Positions 1 through 13,489 of a DNA stretch of 64,000 nt are shown piece after piece. The stretch comes from Chersky-840 sp035604715 (GTDB lineage Bacteria; Actinomycetota; Acidimicrobiia; Acidimicrobiales; UBA8190): the NCBI GenBank assembly GCA_963731665.1, contig CAVSWP010000013.1, positions 225,248 to 289,247 on the forward strand. Direction: 5' to 3'. Position 1 is the stretch's first letter. The number at the start of each line of letters is the position of its first letter. Under the pieces are notes generated by a model, which had not been told where the DNA came from, ran no database searches, and saw only the letters and a program-made list of their open reading frames with translations. Both the position numbers and the translations under genes were made by a program.

Positions 1-136
1 CGAGCTTGGAGAACCCGAAGACGAAACCCTCTGCTTTGTCGATGAGCACGATCTCGGCAGAGTCACCGAGCTCGGCGGACAGTCTCGTGGTCAGCTCGAG
101 ACCGCCGAAGCCGGCCCCCAGCACCAGAACTCGCAT
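1..136 (-). CDS. FAD-dependent pyridine nucleotide-disulfide oxidoreductase, SQR/NDH-2-like (N-terminal fragment)
   Basis: Only the first 45 residues are in the window; the gene runs off the left edge. The start MRVLVLGAGFGGLE is a textbook FAD-binding Rossmann motif (GxGxxG plus a small residue). A second strand, EIVLIDKAEGF, follows, as in sulfide:quinone reductases and type II NADH dehydrogenases. The ATG has a GAGAGGAG ribosome-binding site about 6 bp upstream on the minus strand. The neighbouring divergent TauE/SafE exporter, a family that often moves sulfite or organosulfur anions, makes a sulfide:quinone role slightly more likely. This cannot be decided without the rest of the protein. 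Confidence 0.7.
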   Translation of the reverse strand, partial: MRVLVLGAGFGGLELTTRLSAELGDSAEIVLIDKAEGFVFGFSKL

Positions 137-248
137 GAGGCTCTCCTCTCTCGTGCTTCGGGCATCACCAGTAGGCTCGTGATGAGCGTGCCCTGAAGGT
201 AGTACCTGTGGTGACGGCGCGACCAGGTCGATCGGAGGTGTCGTCTCG

Positions 249-1178
249 TTGGATCCCTACATCGTCTTGGGGAGTGCGGTCGTCGGGTTCCTGGTCGGGG
301 TGACCGGTGCCGGCGGTGGTGCGCTCATGACCCCGATGTTGATCCTGCTGTTCGGGGTGAAGCCGTCCACCGCCATCTCGAGCGACCTGGTGGCCGCGGT
401 CGTGATGCGCCCCATCGGAGCCGCCGTGCACCTGCGCCAGGGAACGGTGAACCTCCGCCTCGTCGGGTGGATGACGGTGGGGTCGGTGCCCATGGCGTTT
501 CTGGGCGCGTATCTCCTGCACGTGATCGGCAACGCAAAGGCCGCCGAGGCCAACGTGCAGATCGCCCTGGGCTCCGCCCTCCTCGTGGGTGCCGGCGCCA
601 TGGTCCTGCGCTACGTGCTCGATCGCCGGGCGGGCCATGCCCGCACCGGGGTGGTCCACGAGATCACCGTCCGACGACTGCCGACGATCGCCATCGGGAT
701 GATCGGGGGGGTCATCGTCGGCATCACCTCCGTCGGGTCGGGATCGCTCATGATCGTCTTCCTCCTCTTCCTCTATCCGATGATCGGAGCCAACAAACTG
801 GTCGGGACCGACCTGACCCAGGCCGTTCCTCTGACGGCGGCGGCGGCCCTGGGGGCTCTGGCCTTCGGGCACGTGGAGTTGACGGTCACCACCTCGCTCA
901 TCATCGGGAGCGTCCCCGCTGTCCTGGTGGGGTCGTTCCTCTCGTCGAGAGCACCCGACCGCTACATCCGCCCGGCCATCACCTTCGTGATACTGGCGTC
1001 GGGGCTCAAGTACGTCGGGGTGGGGACCACCGCCCTCGGCTGGGTGCTGTGCGCCGTCCTGCTCGTGGCGGCGGCGCTGTGGCTGGTCAATGCCCGGCCA
1101 TGGACGAAGGACCTTCCTCCGCCCCGGGACACCGAAGGAGGCGACGAGCTGTCGGCGGCCTCGGTGGGTCCGGACTAG
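249..1178 (+). CDS. TauE/SafE family anion permease (probable sulfite/organosulfonate exporter)
   Basis: 309 residues, the usual length for TauE/SafE proteins. About eight hydrophobic segments are arranged as two homologous halves. The first half opens with VGFLVGVTGAGGGALMTPML. The second opens with a matching glycine-rich helix, GGVIVGITSVGSGSLMIVFL, which is the family's duplicated signature. It should move small anions such as sulfite or sulfoacetate across the inner membrane. The start is TTG, preceded by GGAGGTG 8 bp upstream. It is transcribed away from the flavoprotein at the window edge, so both may share the intergenic promoter region. The substrate cannot be read from the sequence. 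Confidence 0.85.
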   Translation: MDPYIVLGSAVVGFLVGVTGAGGGALMTPMLILLFGVKPSTAISSDLVAAVVMRPIGAAVHLRQGTVNLRLVGWMTVGSVPMAFLGAYLLHVIGNAKAAEANVQIALGSALLVGAGAMVLRYVLDRRAGHARTGVVHEITVRRLPTIAIGMIGGVIVGITSVGSGSLMIVFLLFLYPMIGANKLVGTDLTQAVPLTAAAALGALAFGHVELTVTTSLIIGSVPAVLVGSFLSSRAPDRYIRPAITFVILASGLKYVGVGTTALGWVLCAVLLVAAALWLVNARPWTKDLPPPRDTEGGDELSAASVGPD

Positions 1179-1259
1179 CGGTGTCCAACCGTCGCTCGTT
1201 GTCAGTATGGGCCGCGCAATACAGCTTCGACATGTCCACGGCGCCACTCGGGGAGGACC

Positions 1260-1736
1260 ATGACGACCTCACTCATCTTCTACGCGGTCCTTGGTGTGGC
1301 GAGCACCGTGTTCGCATTCGTGTCGAACCGACGTCTGTGGGCCGACGGTGGGGCAGGGCCGGTATCGGTGTTGGAGGGCCTGTTCTACTTCTTCGGGGTC
1401 GTCTCGTTGTGCCTCGGCTGGTACTTCAACATTCGCTACGTCCACCACGATCCCCACACGGCGAGCTACGTCAACTACGTGAAGTCGCTCTTCTCCAATT
1501 GGGCCTCGGACTCGGCGGCTCAGGACTACACGATGGTCAACGTCGTCCTGCTCCCGCTGTGGACGATCGTCGACGGGCGAAGGCGGGGGATCAGGGTGCC
1601 GTGGATCTTCTTCGTGATGAGCCTGTTCACCAGCCTGGCCTTCTCCATGGCCGTCTACCTCGCCTTCGTGGAACGACAGGTCCGCTACAACCGGGAGGTG
1701 CCTGCTTCGTCCAAGACGGCGTACCCGCAGTTGTAG
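1260..1736 (+). CDS. Four-helix membrane protein, DUF2834-like
   Basis: 158 residues with four predicted membrane helices: residues about 3-22, 40-58, 92-105 and 113-133. The motif TIVDGRRRGIRVPWIFFVMSLF near the third and fourth helices resembles DUF2834 proteins, which have a conserved 'W.i.eGrRlGmr.PW' stretch. No function is established for that family. A GGGAGGACC ribosome-binding site sits just before the ATG. The 3' end overlaps the converging oxidoreductase gene by about 50 bp. Confidence 0.7.
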   Translation: MTTSLIFYAVLGVASTVFAFVSNRRLWADGGAGPVSVLEGLFYFFGVVSLCLGWYFNIRYVHHDPHTASYVNYVKSLFSNWASDSAAQDYTMVNVVLLPLWTIVDGRRRGIRVPWIFFVMSLFTSLAFSMAVYLAFVERQVRYNREVPASSKTAYPQL

Positions 1737-3253
1737 CCGGGGATGAAGGTGACCCCGGGCCCGCCGTGGCAGCCGGCGCCGCACAGGTACAGGCCCTCGA
1801 CGGGCACCGGATTGTCGGGCCATCCCCGGGGGCCCGGGCGGAAAGGCCCCATGAACTCCGGCTGCAACAGCCCGTGCGTGAAGTCACCGCCGGTGCACCC
1901 GAACATCAGCTCGTAGGTGTAGGCGGGGTAGTTGAACTGGCGTTCGACCAGATCGGGGAAGTTGGGCGCCATGGCGGTGATCTTGGCCACGATGCGCCCG
2001 GCCATCTCGTCTCGAAGCTTCGCCTGCTCGGCATGGGAAGCGCCGATGGGGAAGTAGAAGGCGAAGCCACTGGCGGCGTGCTTTCCGGAGGGCGCCAGGC
2101 CGGGGTCGCGCAAGGTGGGTATCTGAAGGTTGAAGGACGGCGACGCGGGCACGTGACCGCGCACACAGCTCTCGAAGTCGCGCTGCATCTGTTCGGCCGT
2201 CCCGAAGAAGGTCACGTTCTGGCGAAAGTCGCCCTGGTTGAGAGAGTCATAGGGCGCGGCGTACTCGGGGAGGCCGTTGAGGGAAAAATGGACCTGGAAA
2301 TACGCGGCCCGATGGTCGATGGCGTCGATGCGCTGGGTAAAGGGCTCGGGGAGGTCGTCGCGGTCGAGCAGCTGGGTGAAGGTCGCCGTGGGGTCCAGGT
2401 TGGACACCACCACGGGCGCCGTCACGACCTGTCCGTCGGTCAAGACGACTCCTTCGACGCGGCCGTCCGCCACGGCGATCTTCGACACCTTGACATGGCG
2501 TCGGAGCTCGCCCCCGTGCTGCTCAAAGAGCGCGTTGAGATGATCGGACATCGTCCCGATCCCGCCGCGCACCTTGGACATCGTGGCGTCGCCGGGGGAC
2601 GCCAGGGCGAAGGCGAGACACAGGGCACTGCCGGGGGTGTAGGGGCCCCGGTAGGTGGAGTTGACCGCCAGGAAGCTCAGCATGCTGCGCACCTGGCCAT
2701 GTTTCTGGCGATCGGGCAGATACCGGTCGACGACGTCCATGACGCTGCCGAACATGGCGATGCGGATGGCGTCCCGTTCCTTTTCGTTCACGGCGCAGGC
2801 CCACATCTCGTCGAGCGATTTGGGCGGCTTGCGCACGTCGAATCTCCCGATGGCCCGCGCCGGTGCCTCGGCCCAGGCGGCCACCTCGGCCATACCCAGG
2901 ACGGCGTCGAGACCGAGGGTGTCGCCGAGATGTTCGAGCAGGCGCTCGGGGTCGCTATAAAGCAGTATCGGTGGCTGGCCCGCTTCGCCGATGCTGGCCG
3001 ACTGCACCTCGGGTTCGTAGATGGGGCAGGCGGCGAAGCCCAGATCGTCGAAGATCTCGTTGGGGATGGGGAACTGGATCGAGCCGGCCAATTCGAAGCG
3101 GTAGCCGCGAGCAAGCTCAGTGGTGGACGCCATCCCGCCGATGAAGTGGTTCTTCTCCAGGCACAGGACACGCATCCCACCCCGCGCCATCACGGCGGCG
3201 GCGGTGAGGCCGTTGTGTCCCGCGCCCACGACGATGACGTCGTAATCCGGCAT
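1685..3253 (-). CDS. NAD(P)/FAD-dependent oxidoreductase, phytoene desaturase (CrtI)-like
   Basis: 522 residues, matching the CrtI/retinol-saturase-like superfamily in length. The N-terminus MPDYDVIVVGAGHNGLTAAA is a dinucleotide-binding fold, followed by the LEKNHFIGGMASTTEL stretch that contacts FAD in CrtI-type enzymes. The C-terminal LYLCGAGCHGGPGVTFIPGYNCG is the carotenoid-desaturase-like FAD signature. I chose the ATG that places the Rossmann motif at the N-terminus; the open frame continues 77 codons further upstream without family resemblance. No other carotenoid genes are nearby, so the substrate is unknown. Related actinobacterial proteins are annotated only as NAD(P)/FAD-dependent oxidoreductases. 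Confidence 0.82.
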   Translation of the reverse strand: MPDYDVIVVGAGHNGLTAAAVMARGGMRVLCLEKNHFIGGMASTTELARGYRFELAGSIQFPIPNEIFDDLGFAACPIYEPEVQSASIGEAGQPPILLYSDPERLLEHLGDTLGLDAVLGMAEVAAWAEAPARAIGRFDVRKPPKSLDEMWACAVNEKERDAIRIAMFGSVMDVVDRYLPDRQKHGQVRSMLSFLAVNSTYRGPYTPGSALCLAFALASPGDATMSKVRGGIGTMSDHLNALFEQHGGELRRHVKVSKIAVADGRVEGVVLTDGQVVTAPVVVSNLDPTATFTQLLDRDDLPEPFTQRIDAIDHRAAYFQVHFSLNGLPEYAAPYDSLNQGDFRQNVTFFGTAEQMQRDFESCVRGHVPASPSFNLQIPTLRDPGLAPSGKHAASGFAFYFPIGASHAEQAKLRDEMAGRIVAKITAMAPNFPDLVERQFNYPAYTYELMFGCTGGDFTHGLLQPEFMGPFRPGPRGWPDNPVPVEGLYLCGAGCHGGPGVTFIPGYNCGYAVLDEAGTSRL

Positions 3254-3306
3254 TGATGGGACGGTAGTGACCGGTCCCGCCAACCTGTCAAATCTGACGA
3301 TGGCGG

Positions 3307-4116
3307 TCAGGGGTGGTCGGGCGAGCCCCATCCGAAGTGGTCGAGCGGGCCGTGCCCCGCACCCAGGTGCCACGTCGCCGACCCCTGCAAGGCGGCCGTC
3401 ACGAACGCTTTGGCTCGGGTGATCGCCTCCAACACGTCGGTATGCAGGGCCAGAAGGGCGGCGGTGGCGGCGGACAGGGTGCACCCCGTGCCGTGGTCGT
3501 TGGGCGAAGAGATCCGGGGCCCGTCCAGGACGTGCAACGCGCCGTCGACGACCACGACGTCGGGTGCTCGGCCACCGGCGAGATGTCCCCCCTTGACGAC
3601 CACGGCCCGGGCGCCGGTGTCGACCAGGCGATGGGCGGCGCGCACCATGCCATCGACGTCCTCGACGGGTGCCCCGGTGAGCAGGGCGGCCTCACGGGTG
3701 TTGGGCGTGACGACCAGGGCGTGGGGGAGCAGGAGCTCGAGATACGACGCCACGCCACCCTCGCCGAGCAGCGGACGACCGGTGGAGGCGACCAGCACGG
3801 GGTCGACGACCAGGTTGGGAAGCCTGCCGTCGGCCGCCCACCGGCCCACGGCGGCGACCGTCGCCGCCGACGCCAGCATCCCCGTCTTCACCGATGCCAC
3901 CGGCAGGTCGGCGAGCACCGTCTCGATCTGGAGCTCCACGAAAGCGGGCTCGACGACATGGACGGCGCGCACCTCGGCGGTGTTCTGGGCGGTCACCGCC
4001 GTCACGGCGCTCGTGCCGAACACGCCGTGGGCGGCGAAGGTCCGCAAGTCGGCTTGGAGCCCCGCCCCGCCGCCCGAGTCGGAGCCGGCGATCGTCATCG
4101 CCACCGCGGGGTCCAC
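3307..4116 (-). CDS. thiD: Hydroxymethylpyrimidine/phosphomethylpyrimidine kinase ThiD
   Basis: About 269 residues. It phosphorylates 4-amino-5-hydroxymethyl-2-methylpyrimidine and its monophosphate to the diphosphate used in thiamine assembly. The N-terminus reads AMTIAGSDSGGGAGLQADL, the ribokinase-fold substrate loop diagnostic of ThiD. The anion hole and catalytic aspartate are in the C-terminal NDHGTGCTLSAA. It is the last gene of thiO-thiS-thiG-thiD, 14 bp after thiG. The start is uncertain: a GTG at 4116 gives the few residues normally found before the IAGSD motif, while the ATG at 4098 would begin directly at MTIAGSD. Confidence 0.93.
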   Translation of the reverse strand: MDPAVAMTIAGSDSGGGAGLQADLRTFAAHGVFGTSAVTAVTAQNTAEVRAVHVVEPAFVELQIETVLADLPVASVKTGMLASAATVAAVGRWAADGRLPNLVVDPVLVASTGRPLLGEGGVASYLELLLPHALVVTPNTREAALLTGAPVEDVDGMVRAAHRLVDTGARAVVVKGGHLAGGRAPDVVVVDGALHVLDGPRISSPNDHGTGCTLSAATAALLALHTDVLEAITRAKAFVTAALQGSATWHLGAGHGPLDHFGWGSPDHP

Positions 4117-4130
4117 CGCCGCAGCGTATG

Positions 4131-4910
4131 TCAGAGGTCGGGCGTCCCCTCCACGGGGCTCGACGCCTGCGCCAGGTAGCGCCGGGGGATCCGGCCTGCC
4201 AGCCGGGCCTGGTAGCCGGCGTCGACGGCGTGGCGAAAGGCGCCCGCCATGCGGGCCGGTTGGCGTGCCCGGGTGATGGCGGTGGCAACCATGACCCCGG
4301 CGCAGCCGAGCTCCATCGCCAGGGCGGCGTCGGACGCCGTTCCGATGCCGGCATCGAGGACCACGGGCACCGAGCAGCGCTGGGCGATGAGGGCGATGTT
4401 GTGGGGATTGCGGATGCCCAGGCCGGTGCCGATGGGAGCACCCAACGGCATGACCGCCGCGCACCCGGCCTGCTCGAGGCGCCGGGCGAGCACGGGGTCG
4501 TCGTTGGTGTAGGGCAGCACCACGAAGCCCTGGTCGCAGAGCTGCTCGGCGGCGTCGAGCAACTCCACCGCGTCGGGGAGCAAGGTGTCCTCGTCCCCGA
4601 TCACCTCGAGCTTGACCCAATCGGTGTCGAAAGCCTCGCGGGCGAGCTTGGCGGTCAGGACGGCCTCGGTGGCGGTGTAACAGCCGGCGGTATTGGGCAG
4701 CACGCCCACGCCGTGGGTGCGCAGCACTTCGAGGATGCCGCCGCTCGCCGCGGGGTCCACGCGCCGGACGGCCACGGTGGCGAGCGAGGACCCCGAGGCT
4801 TCGATGACCGCACCCAGGACCTCGGTGCTCGAAATGCCCCCGGTCCCCAACACGAGGCGCGAGCGCAACGTCTTGCCGGCGATGACGAAGTCGGTCGGGT
4901 CGTCGGCCAT
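4131..4910 (-). CDS. thiG: Thiazole synthase ThiG
   Basis: 259 residues, typical for ThiG. It condenses 1-deoxy-xylulose-5-phosphate, dehydroglycine and ThiS thiocarboxylate into the thiazole phosphate of thiamine. Family motifs are clear: SRLVLGTGG at the N-terminus, TAGCYTATEAV, the Schiff-base lysine in DWVKLEVIGD, PLGAPIGTGLGIRNP and the phosphate-binding DAGIGTASDAALAMELG. The ATG lies one base after the thiS stop codon, so the two are almost certainly translationally coupled. The glycine oxidase two genes upstream supplies the dehydroglycine, which is the aerobic version of the pathway. Confidence 0.96.
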   Translation of the reverse strand: MADDPTDFVIAGKTLRSRLVLGTGGISSTEVLGAVIEASGSSLATVAVRRVDPAASGGILEVLRTHGVGVLPNTAGCYTATEAVLTAKLAREAFDTDWVKLEVIGDEDTLLPDAVELLDAAEQLCDQGFVVLPYTNDDPVLARRLEQAGCAAVMPLGAPIGTGLGIRNPHNIALIAQRCSVPVVLDAGIGTASDAALAMELGCAGVMVATAITRARQPARMAGAFRHAVDAGYQARLAGRIPRRYLAQASSPVEGTPDL

Positions 4911-4911
4911 G

Positions 4912-5193
4912 TCAGCCTCCCGCCGCCGCGGTCACGATCTCCACGACGTCGCGGGGCGACAACGGGGTGCTGGGCCACTCGCTGCGGGGCACGACCTCGC
5001 GGTTGCGGGCCACGGCGATGCCGTCGGGCGACGGGCACCACAAAGACACCAGGTCCGAGACCGTCGCCCCGGGAGCCAGCGTGCGGGGCGCGCCGTTCAC
5101 GACCACCTCGAGCTCCCGGCTGGCTGGCTCTCGGGCCGCCGAGCCCCGGCGGGCGGCCTTCGGGCCGACCTCGTGTGGTCGTCGTTCACCCAC
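4912..5193 (-). CDS. thiS: Sulfur carrier protein ThiS
   Basis: Small ubiquitin-fold protein ending in the Gly-Gly tail (TAAAGG) that is adenylated and thiocarboxylated to carry sulfur to ThiG. The ubiquitin-like core runs from LEVVVNGAPRTL to the end, about 66 residues. The open frame begins with about 27 extra charged residues (MGERRPHEVGPKAARRG...). These may be a real extension or a too-early start. The gene lies 21 bp after thiO and 1 bp before thiG. Confidence 0.9.
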   Translation of the reverse strand: MGERRPHEVGPKAARRGSAAREPASRELEVVVNGAPRTLAPGATVSDLVSLWCPSPDGIAVARNREVVPRSEWPSTPLSPRDVVEIVTAAAGG

Positions 5194-5214
5194 GAGGCCA
5201 CTATGACACCTCGA

Positions 5215-6408
5215 TCACGGACCGGCGCGCGCCGCCATGGTGGTGAAGCGACCGGGCCCGAAGGGCGCCATTTCGTCGGGGGGCTCCTCCCCGCACACGA
5301 CGGCGGCCACCGCCTGCGCCGTCAGCGGGGCGAGCAGGATCCCTTGGCGGTAGTGGCCCGTGGCCACCACCAGTCCCTCGACGCCTCGCACCGAGGCCCG
5401 TCCCACCATCGGTGCGTTGTCGGGAGAGCCGGGACGCAGTCCCGTGGCCACCTCGCCCAGGACCATCTCCGTGATACCCGGCACGACCCGGTGCGCGTCA
5501 CGCAGGAGCTCGTAGACGGCGCCCGCCGTCGCCGTGGCGTCGAAGCCGCGCTCCTCGACGGTGGCGCCGACCACCACGGTGCCGTCGTCGCGGGGGACGA
5601 CGTACACCGAGGAGCCGTGCACCATGCCCCGGACCGTGGGTGTCAGCACCGGAGCGCGTTCGCTCGGCAGCAGGCGAAGGATCTGCCCCTTCACCGGTCG
5701 CACCGCCGGCAGGGCGCCGGGGGGAAGGCCCTCGAGCTGGCCCGACCAACTTCCCGCCGCCAGGACCACGGCGGCGGCGCCCAAGTGCGCTCCTCCGGCC
5801 AGGCGGACACCCGACACGGCACCGCCGGCGCGTTCGAGGGCGGCCGCACGCTCTCGGTGCACGACCACGCCGGCCCCGGTGGCGGCGTCGAGGAGGGCGC
5901 CCACCAGCAGACGGTTGTCGACCTGGTGGTCGCCGGGCGCCCAGATGGCGGCGCGCACGCCCGGGGCGATGCTCGGTTCCCGCCGGCGCGCCGACCGACC
6001 GGTGAGCCACTGCACCTCCAGGCCCAGCTCGCGCTGGAACCCGTAGAGCTCTTCGGTCCAGGCCCGGTCGCCGTCGTCGGCGGCCACCACGAGCGTCCCC
6101 GTCGTGCGGTAGCCGATGGGTCGCCCCGCCGCTTCGGTGAGCTCGGCCGCGAAGGCCGGCCACCGGCGCGCCGAGGCCAAGGCCAGAGCGAGCAGGGGCT
6201 CCTCGCCGTGGTGCACTTCGCTCACCGGGGCGAGCATGCCCGCCGCCGCCCACGATGCTCCCCGACCGGGCTCGGGATCGACCACGGCCACGGTCATGCC
6301 CCGGGCCGCGACCCGCCACGCCGTCGCGAGCCCGATGACGCCACCGCCGACGACCACGACGTCGTAACGACCGCCGGCCGGAGCACCGGAGGTCGTTACC
6401 GGCGTCAT
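5215..6408 (-). CDS. thiO: Glycine oxidase ThiO
   Basis: 397 residues of the DAO/glycine-oxidase flavoprotein family. It oxidises glycine to iminoacetate (dehydroglycine), the aerobic precursor for the thiazole ring. The Rossmann motif VVVVGGGVIGLATAW is near the N-terminus. Conserved later parts include GASWAAAGMLAPVSE, a VRPVKGQILRL strand, the GTVVVGATVEERGFD segment and the C-terminal TGHYRQGILLAPLTA, which binds FAD and substrate. It is the first gene of the thi operon and diverges from gltB over about 110 bp. I see no TPP riboswitch upstream. Confidence 0.94.
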   Translation of the reverse strand: MTPVTTSGAPAGGRYDVVVVGGGVIGLATAWRVAARGMTVAVVDPEPGRGASWAAAGMLAPVSEVHHGEEPLLALALASARRWPAFAAELTEAAGRPIGYRTTGTLVVAADDGDRAWTEELYGFQRELGLEVQWLTGRSARRREPSIAPGVRAAIWAPGDHQVDNRLLVGALLDAATGAGVVVHRERAAALERAGGAVSGVRLAGGAHLGAAAVVLAAGSWSGQLEGLPPGALPAVRPVKGQILRLLPSERAPVLTPTVRGMVHGSSVYVVPRDDGTVVVGATVEERGFDATATAGAVYELLRDAHRVVPGITEMVLGEVATGLRPGSPDNAPMVGRASVRGVEGLVVATGHYRQGILLAPLTAQAVAAVVCGEEPPDEMAPFGPGRFTTMAARAGP

Positions 6409-6517
6409 TGCGCAGGTGGCCCGAGCACGCGAGGTATCCTAAGGGGGCTGCGGCAGGGCCAGTGTCGTCCCGAGCGTCAGCAAGCTACCTCCGCGTGACC
6501 GATCACGGAGCGACCGA

Positions 6518-11125
<4,608 letters not shown>

Positions 11126-11161
11126 CGCGGCGCCGAGAAAAGCCGGGAGAAGCGGTCGGTC

Positions 11162-12718
11162 ATGGGAAAGCCCACGGGGTTCGTCGAGTACCCCCGGATG
11201 CTGCCGCCGCGGCGCGCCGTGCCGGTCCGGTTGCGGGACTGGCGTGAGGTTTACGAGCCGTTCCCCGAGGACGAGGCCGTCCGCCAGGGGGCGCGCTGCA
11301 TGGACTGCGGCATTCCCTTCTGCCACGAGGGCTGCCCCCTCGGGAACCTCATCCCGGAGTGGAACGACCTGGTGTACGCCGGTGACTGGCCCGAGGCGCT
11401 CGAGCGGCTGCATGCCACCAACAACTTCCCCGAGTTCACCGGGCGACTGTGCCCGGCGCCGTGCGAGGGGTCGTGCGTGCTCGGTATCAACGCCGAGCCG
11501 GTTGCCATCGAACGCATCGAGTACGAGATCGCCGAACGGGGATGGCGAGAGGGCTGGGTCACGCCGCAGGTCCCCACGGTGCGAACCGGGAAGTCCGTGG
11601 CCGTGGTGGGTTCGGGCCCCGCCGGACTGGCCTGCGCCCAGCAGCTGGCCCGGGCCGGGCACCGTGTGGTCGTGTACGAGCGGGCCGAGGGCCCCGGGGG
11701 ACTGCTTCGCTACGGGATCCCCGAGTTCAAGATGGAGAAGGCGGTGCTCGACCGCCGCCTGGCCCAGCTGCGGGCCGAAGGCGTGGAGTTCCGTTGCTCC
11801 ACCGCTGTGGGCATGGTCGAGCCCACTGCGTCGTCAGAGGTCGCCGACGCCGACCCCGAGCCCGGTGAGCGCCGCCAGCAGGGCGCGCCGTGTGCACCCG
11901 ACGTGCAGGTGGTGTCGGCCCAGTCGCTCACCGCCGAGTTCGACGCCGTGGTGTTGGCCGGTGGGGCCACGCTGCCCCGGGACCTGCCCGTTGCGGGCAG
12001 GGATCTGCACGGGGTCCACCTGGCCATGGACTACCTGAAGCCCTCCAATCTGGTGCGCGAGGGCGCGCTCGAGGCTCCCACCATCACCGCCCGGGGCAAG
12101 CACGTGGTGATCATCGGCGGCGGGGACACCGGTGCCGACTGCCTGGGAACCGTCCACCGCCAGGGAGCGGTGTCGGTGCACCAGCTCGAGATCCTGCCCC
12201 GGCCTCCCGACGACCGGGGCGGCGACAATCCCTGGCCCACGTGGCCGCTCATCCTCCGGACGTCGTCGGCCCACGAGGAGGGCGGTGACCGCCTCTACGG
12301 TGTCACCACCACGCGATTCGTCGACGACGGCAACGGTTCGGTGCGCGCCCTGTCCGGCCATCGCGTGGAGACTCGGAGCGAGGGCGGGCGGACGGTGTTC
12401 GAGCCCGTTGCGGGCAGCGAATTCGAGTTGCCGTGTGAGCTCGTCCTGTTGGCCATGGGCTTCCTCGGCGCCGAACGTCGGGGAGTGGTGGGTGAGCTCG
12501 GTCTCGAGCTCGACGGGCGCGGCAGCGTGGCGTGCGACGCAAACTGGCAGACCAACCGCGAGGGCGTGTTCGTCTGCGGGGACATGACGCGGGGCCAGAG
12601 CCTGATCGTGTGGGCCATCGCCGAGGGACGTTCGTGCGCGTCGAGCGTCGACCGGTGGATCATGGGTGACACCGCCTTGCCGGCGCCGCTGGTTCCCGGG
12701 CAGCTCGCCTTGCGCTGA
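11162..12718 (+). CDS. gltD: Glutamate synthase (NADPH) small subunit GltD
   Basis: 518 residues. It passes electrons from NADPH through FAD and two 4Fe-4S clusters to GltB. The N-terminal cysteines CMDCGIPFCHEGCPLGN and the later CPAPCEGSC are the cluster ligands. FAD (VAVVGSGPAGLACAQQLA) and NADPH (VVIIGGGDTGADC) Rossmann motifs follow in order. A stretch of about 30 residues near position 220 (ASSEVADADPEPGERRQQG...) is acidic, low in complexity and not part of the usual core. It looks like a lineage-specific insertion in the FAD-binding domain. It follows gltB in the same operon. Confidence 0.96.
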   Translation: MGKPTGFVEYPRMLPPRRAVPVRLRDWREVYEPFPEDEAVRQGARCMDCGIPFCHEGCPLGNLIPEWNDLVYAGDWPEALERLHATNNFPEFTGRLCPAPCEGSCVLGINAEPVAIERIEYEIAERGWREGWVTPQVPTVRTGKSVAVVGSGPAGLACAQQLARAGHRVVVYERAEGPGGLLRYGIPEFKMEKAVLDRRLAQLRAEGVEFRCSTAVGMVEPTASSEVADADPEPGERRQQGAPCAPDVQVVSAQSLTAEFDAVVLAGGATLPRDLPVAGRDLHGVHLAMDYLKPSNLVREGALEAPTITARGKHVVIIGGGDTGADCLGTVHRQGAVSVHQLEILPRPPDDRGGDNPWPTWPLILRTSSAHEEGGDRLYGVTTTRFVDDGNGSVRALSGHRVETRSEGGRTVFEPVAGSEFELPCELVLLAMGFLGAERRGVVGELGLELDGRGSVACDANWQTNREGVFVCGDMTRGQSLIVWAIAEGRSCASSVDRWIMGDTALPAPLVPGQLALR

Positions 12719-12765
12719 CGAACCTCGGAGGGCCCGGCGGTGACCGCTCGAGCGTCGCCGACGGC

Positions 12766-13290
12766 TCAGGCGGACTTGGGAAGGGGCCGGTCCCCGTTGC
12801 CCAACGCCACCGCCACGTCAGGCTCGGCGGTCATGGCCTGCTCGACGCCCTCGAATTCGTCGGGCCCCGAGTCGCCGCGAGCCCGGTCGGGAGCGGCGTC
12901 GGCCAGGTACTTCTGGAGCCGGCCGAGCTCGCTCACGACGTTGGCCCGGCGCACGATGAGACTGTCGATGCTCTGTTGCAGGGCGGCGATCTCACGATGG
13001 GCATCGGCCATCATGCGGTCGGCCTCGGCTTGCGCGTTGTGGACCGCGGCCGCCTTCACGTCCTCGGCCTCCAGGCGCGCCTTCTCTCCGACCTCGAGCG
13101 CGGCGCGCAAGATCTCCGACGCCCGCTCGCCCACGGCCACGGTGGCGGTCTCGACGGCGTTGTCAGCCCGAGACTCGGAGTCCATCAGCCACCCGTGCAG
13201 ACGCTCGACGTACTCGTCGACGGTGTCGCGCCGGTAGCCCCGGAAGCCGATCTTGAATTGTTTGGCGCCCTCGCCCTCGTGGCTCCGCAT
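12766..13290 (-). CDS. DivIVA-domain coiled-coil protein
   Basis: 174 residues. The N-terminal FRGYRRDTVDEYVERLHGWL matches the membrane-binding DivIVA/GpsB start (a 'GYxxxxVDxF' pattern). A long coiled coil follows, rich in Ala and Glu (residues about 50-125), then an acidic, proline-containing tail. Proteins of this type sit at curved membrane sites and organise polar growth or division in actinobacteria. This one is shorter than Wag31 and may be one of several paralogues. It converges on gltD and is transcribed alone. Confidence 0.75.
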   Translation of the reverse strand: MRSHEGEGAKQFKIGFRGYRRDTVDEYVERLHGWLMDSESRADNAVETATVAVGERASEILRAALEVGEKARLEAEDVKAAAVHNAQAEADRMMADAHREIAALQQSIDSLIVRRANVVSELGRLQKYLADAAPDRARGDSGPDEFEGVEQAMTAEPDVAVALGNGDRPLPKSA

Positions 13291-13489
13291 TGGAGCTGCT
13301 CCCTGTCTCGTCGATCTCGGTTACGACGCATGGTGACTGCCCAACCTCATGACGCGGCCAACGGGCCGTCAACATCGACCCAACACGCACTTTCCCCCCA
13401 CCACACCCACCCCCCTCGACCTGGCCCAAGACCCGTCGCCCGACCCGAGGGCGAGGTTCCGCCGGACCGTGGCGCCCTGGGCGGGGGAG

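Noticed and set aside
467..3256. 929-codon plus-strand frame
   Set aside because: It is antisense to the phytoene-desaturase-like gene and overlaps real genes in other frames. Its composition is that of a GC-rich shadow frame.
6409..6517. TPP riboswitch before the thiamine operon
   Set aside because: The thiO upstream region lacks the CTGAGA and ACC-TGATC-like core elements on the minus strand. Only weak promoter-like hexamers are present.
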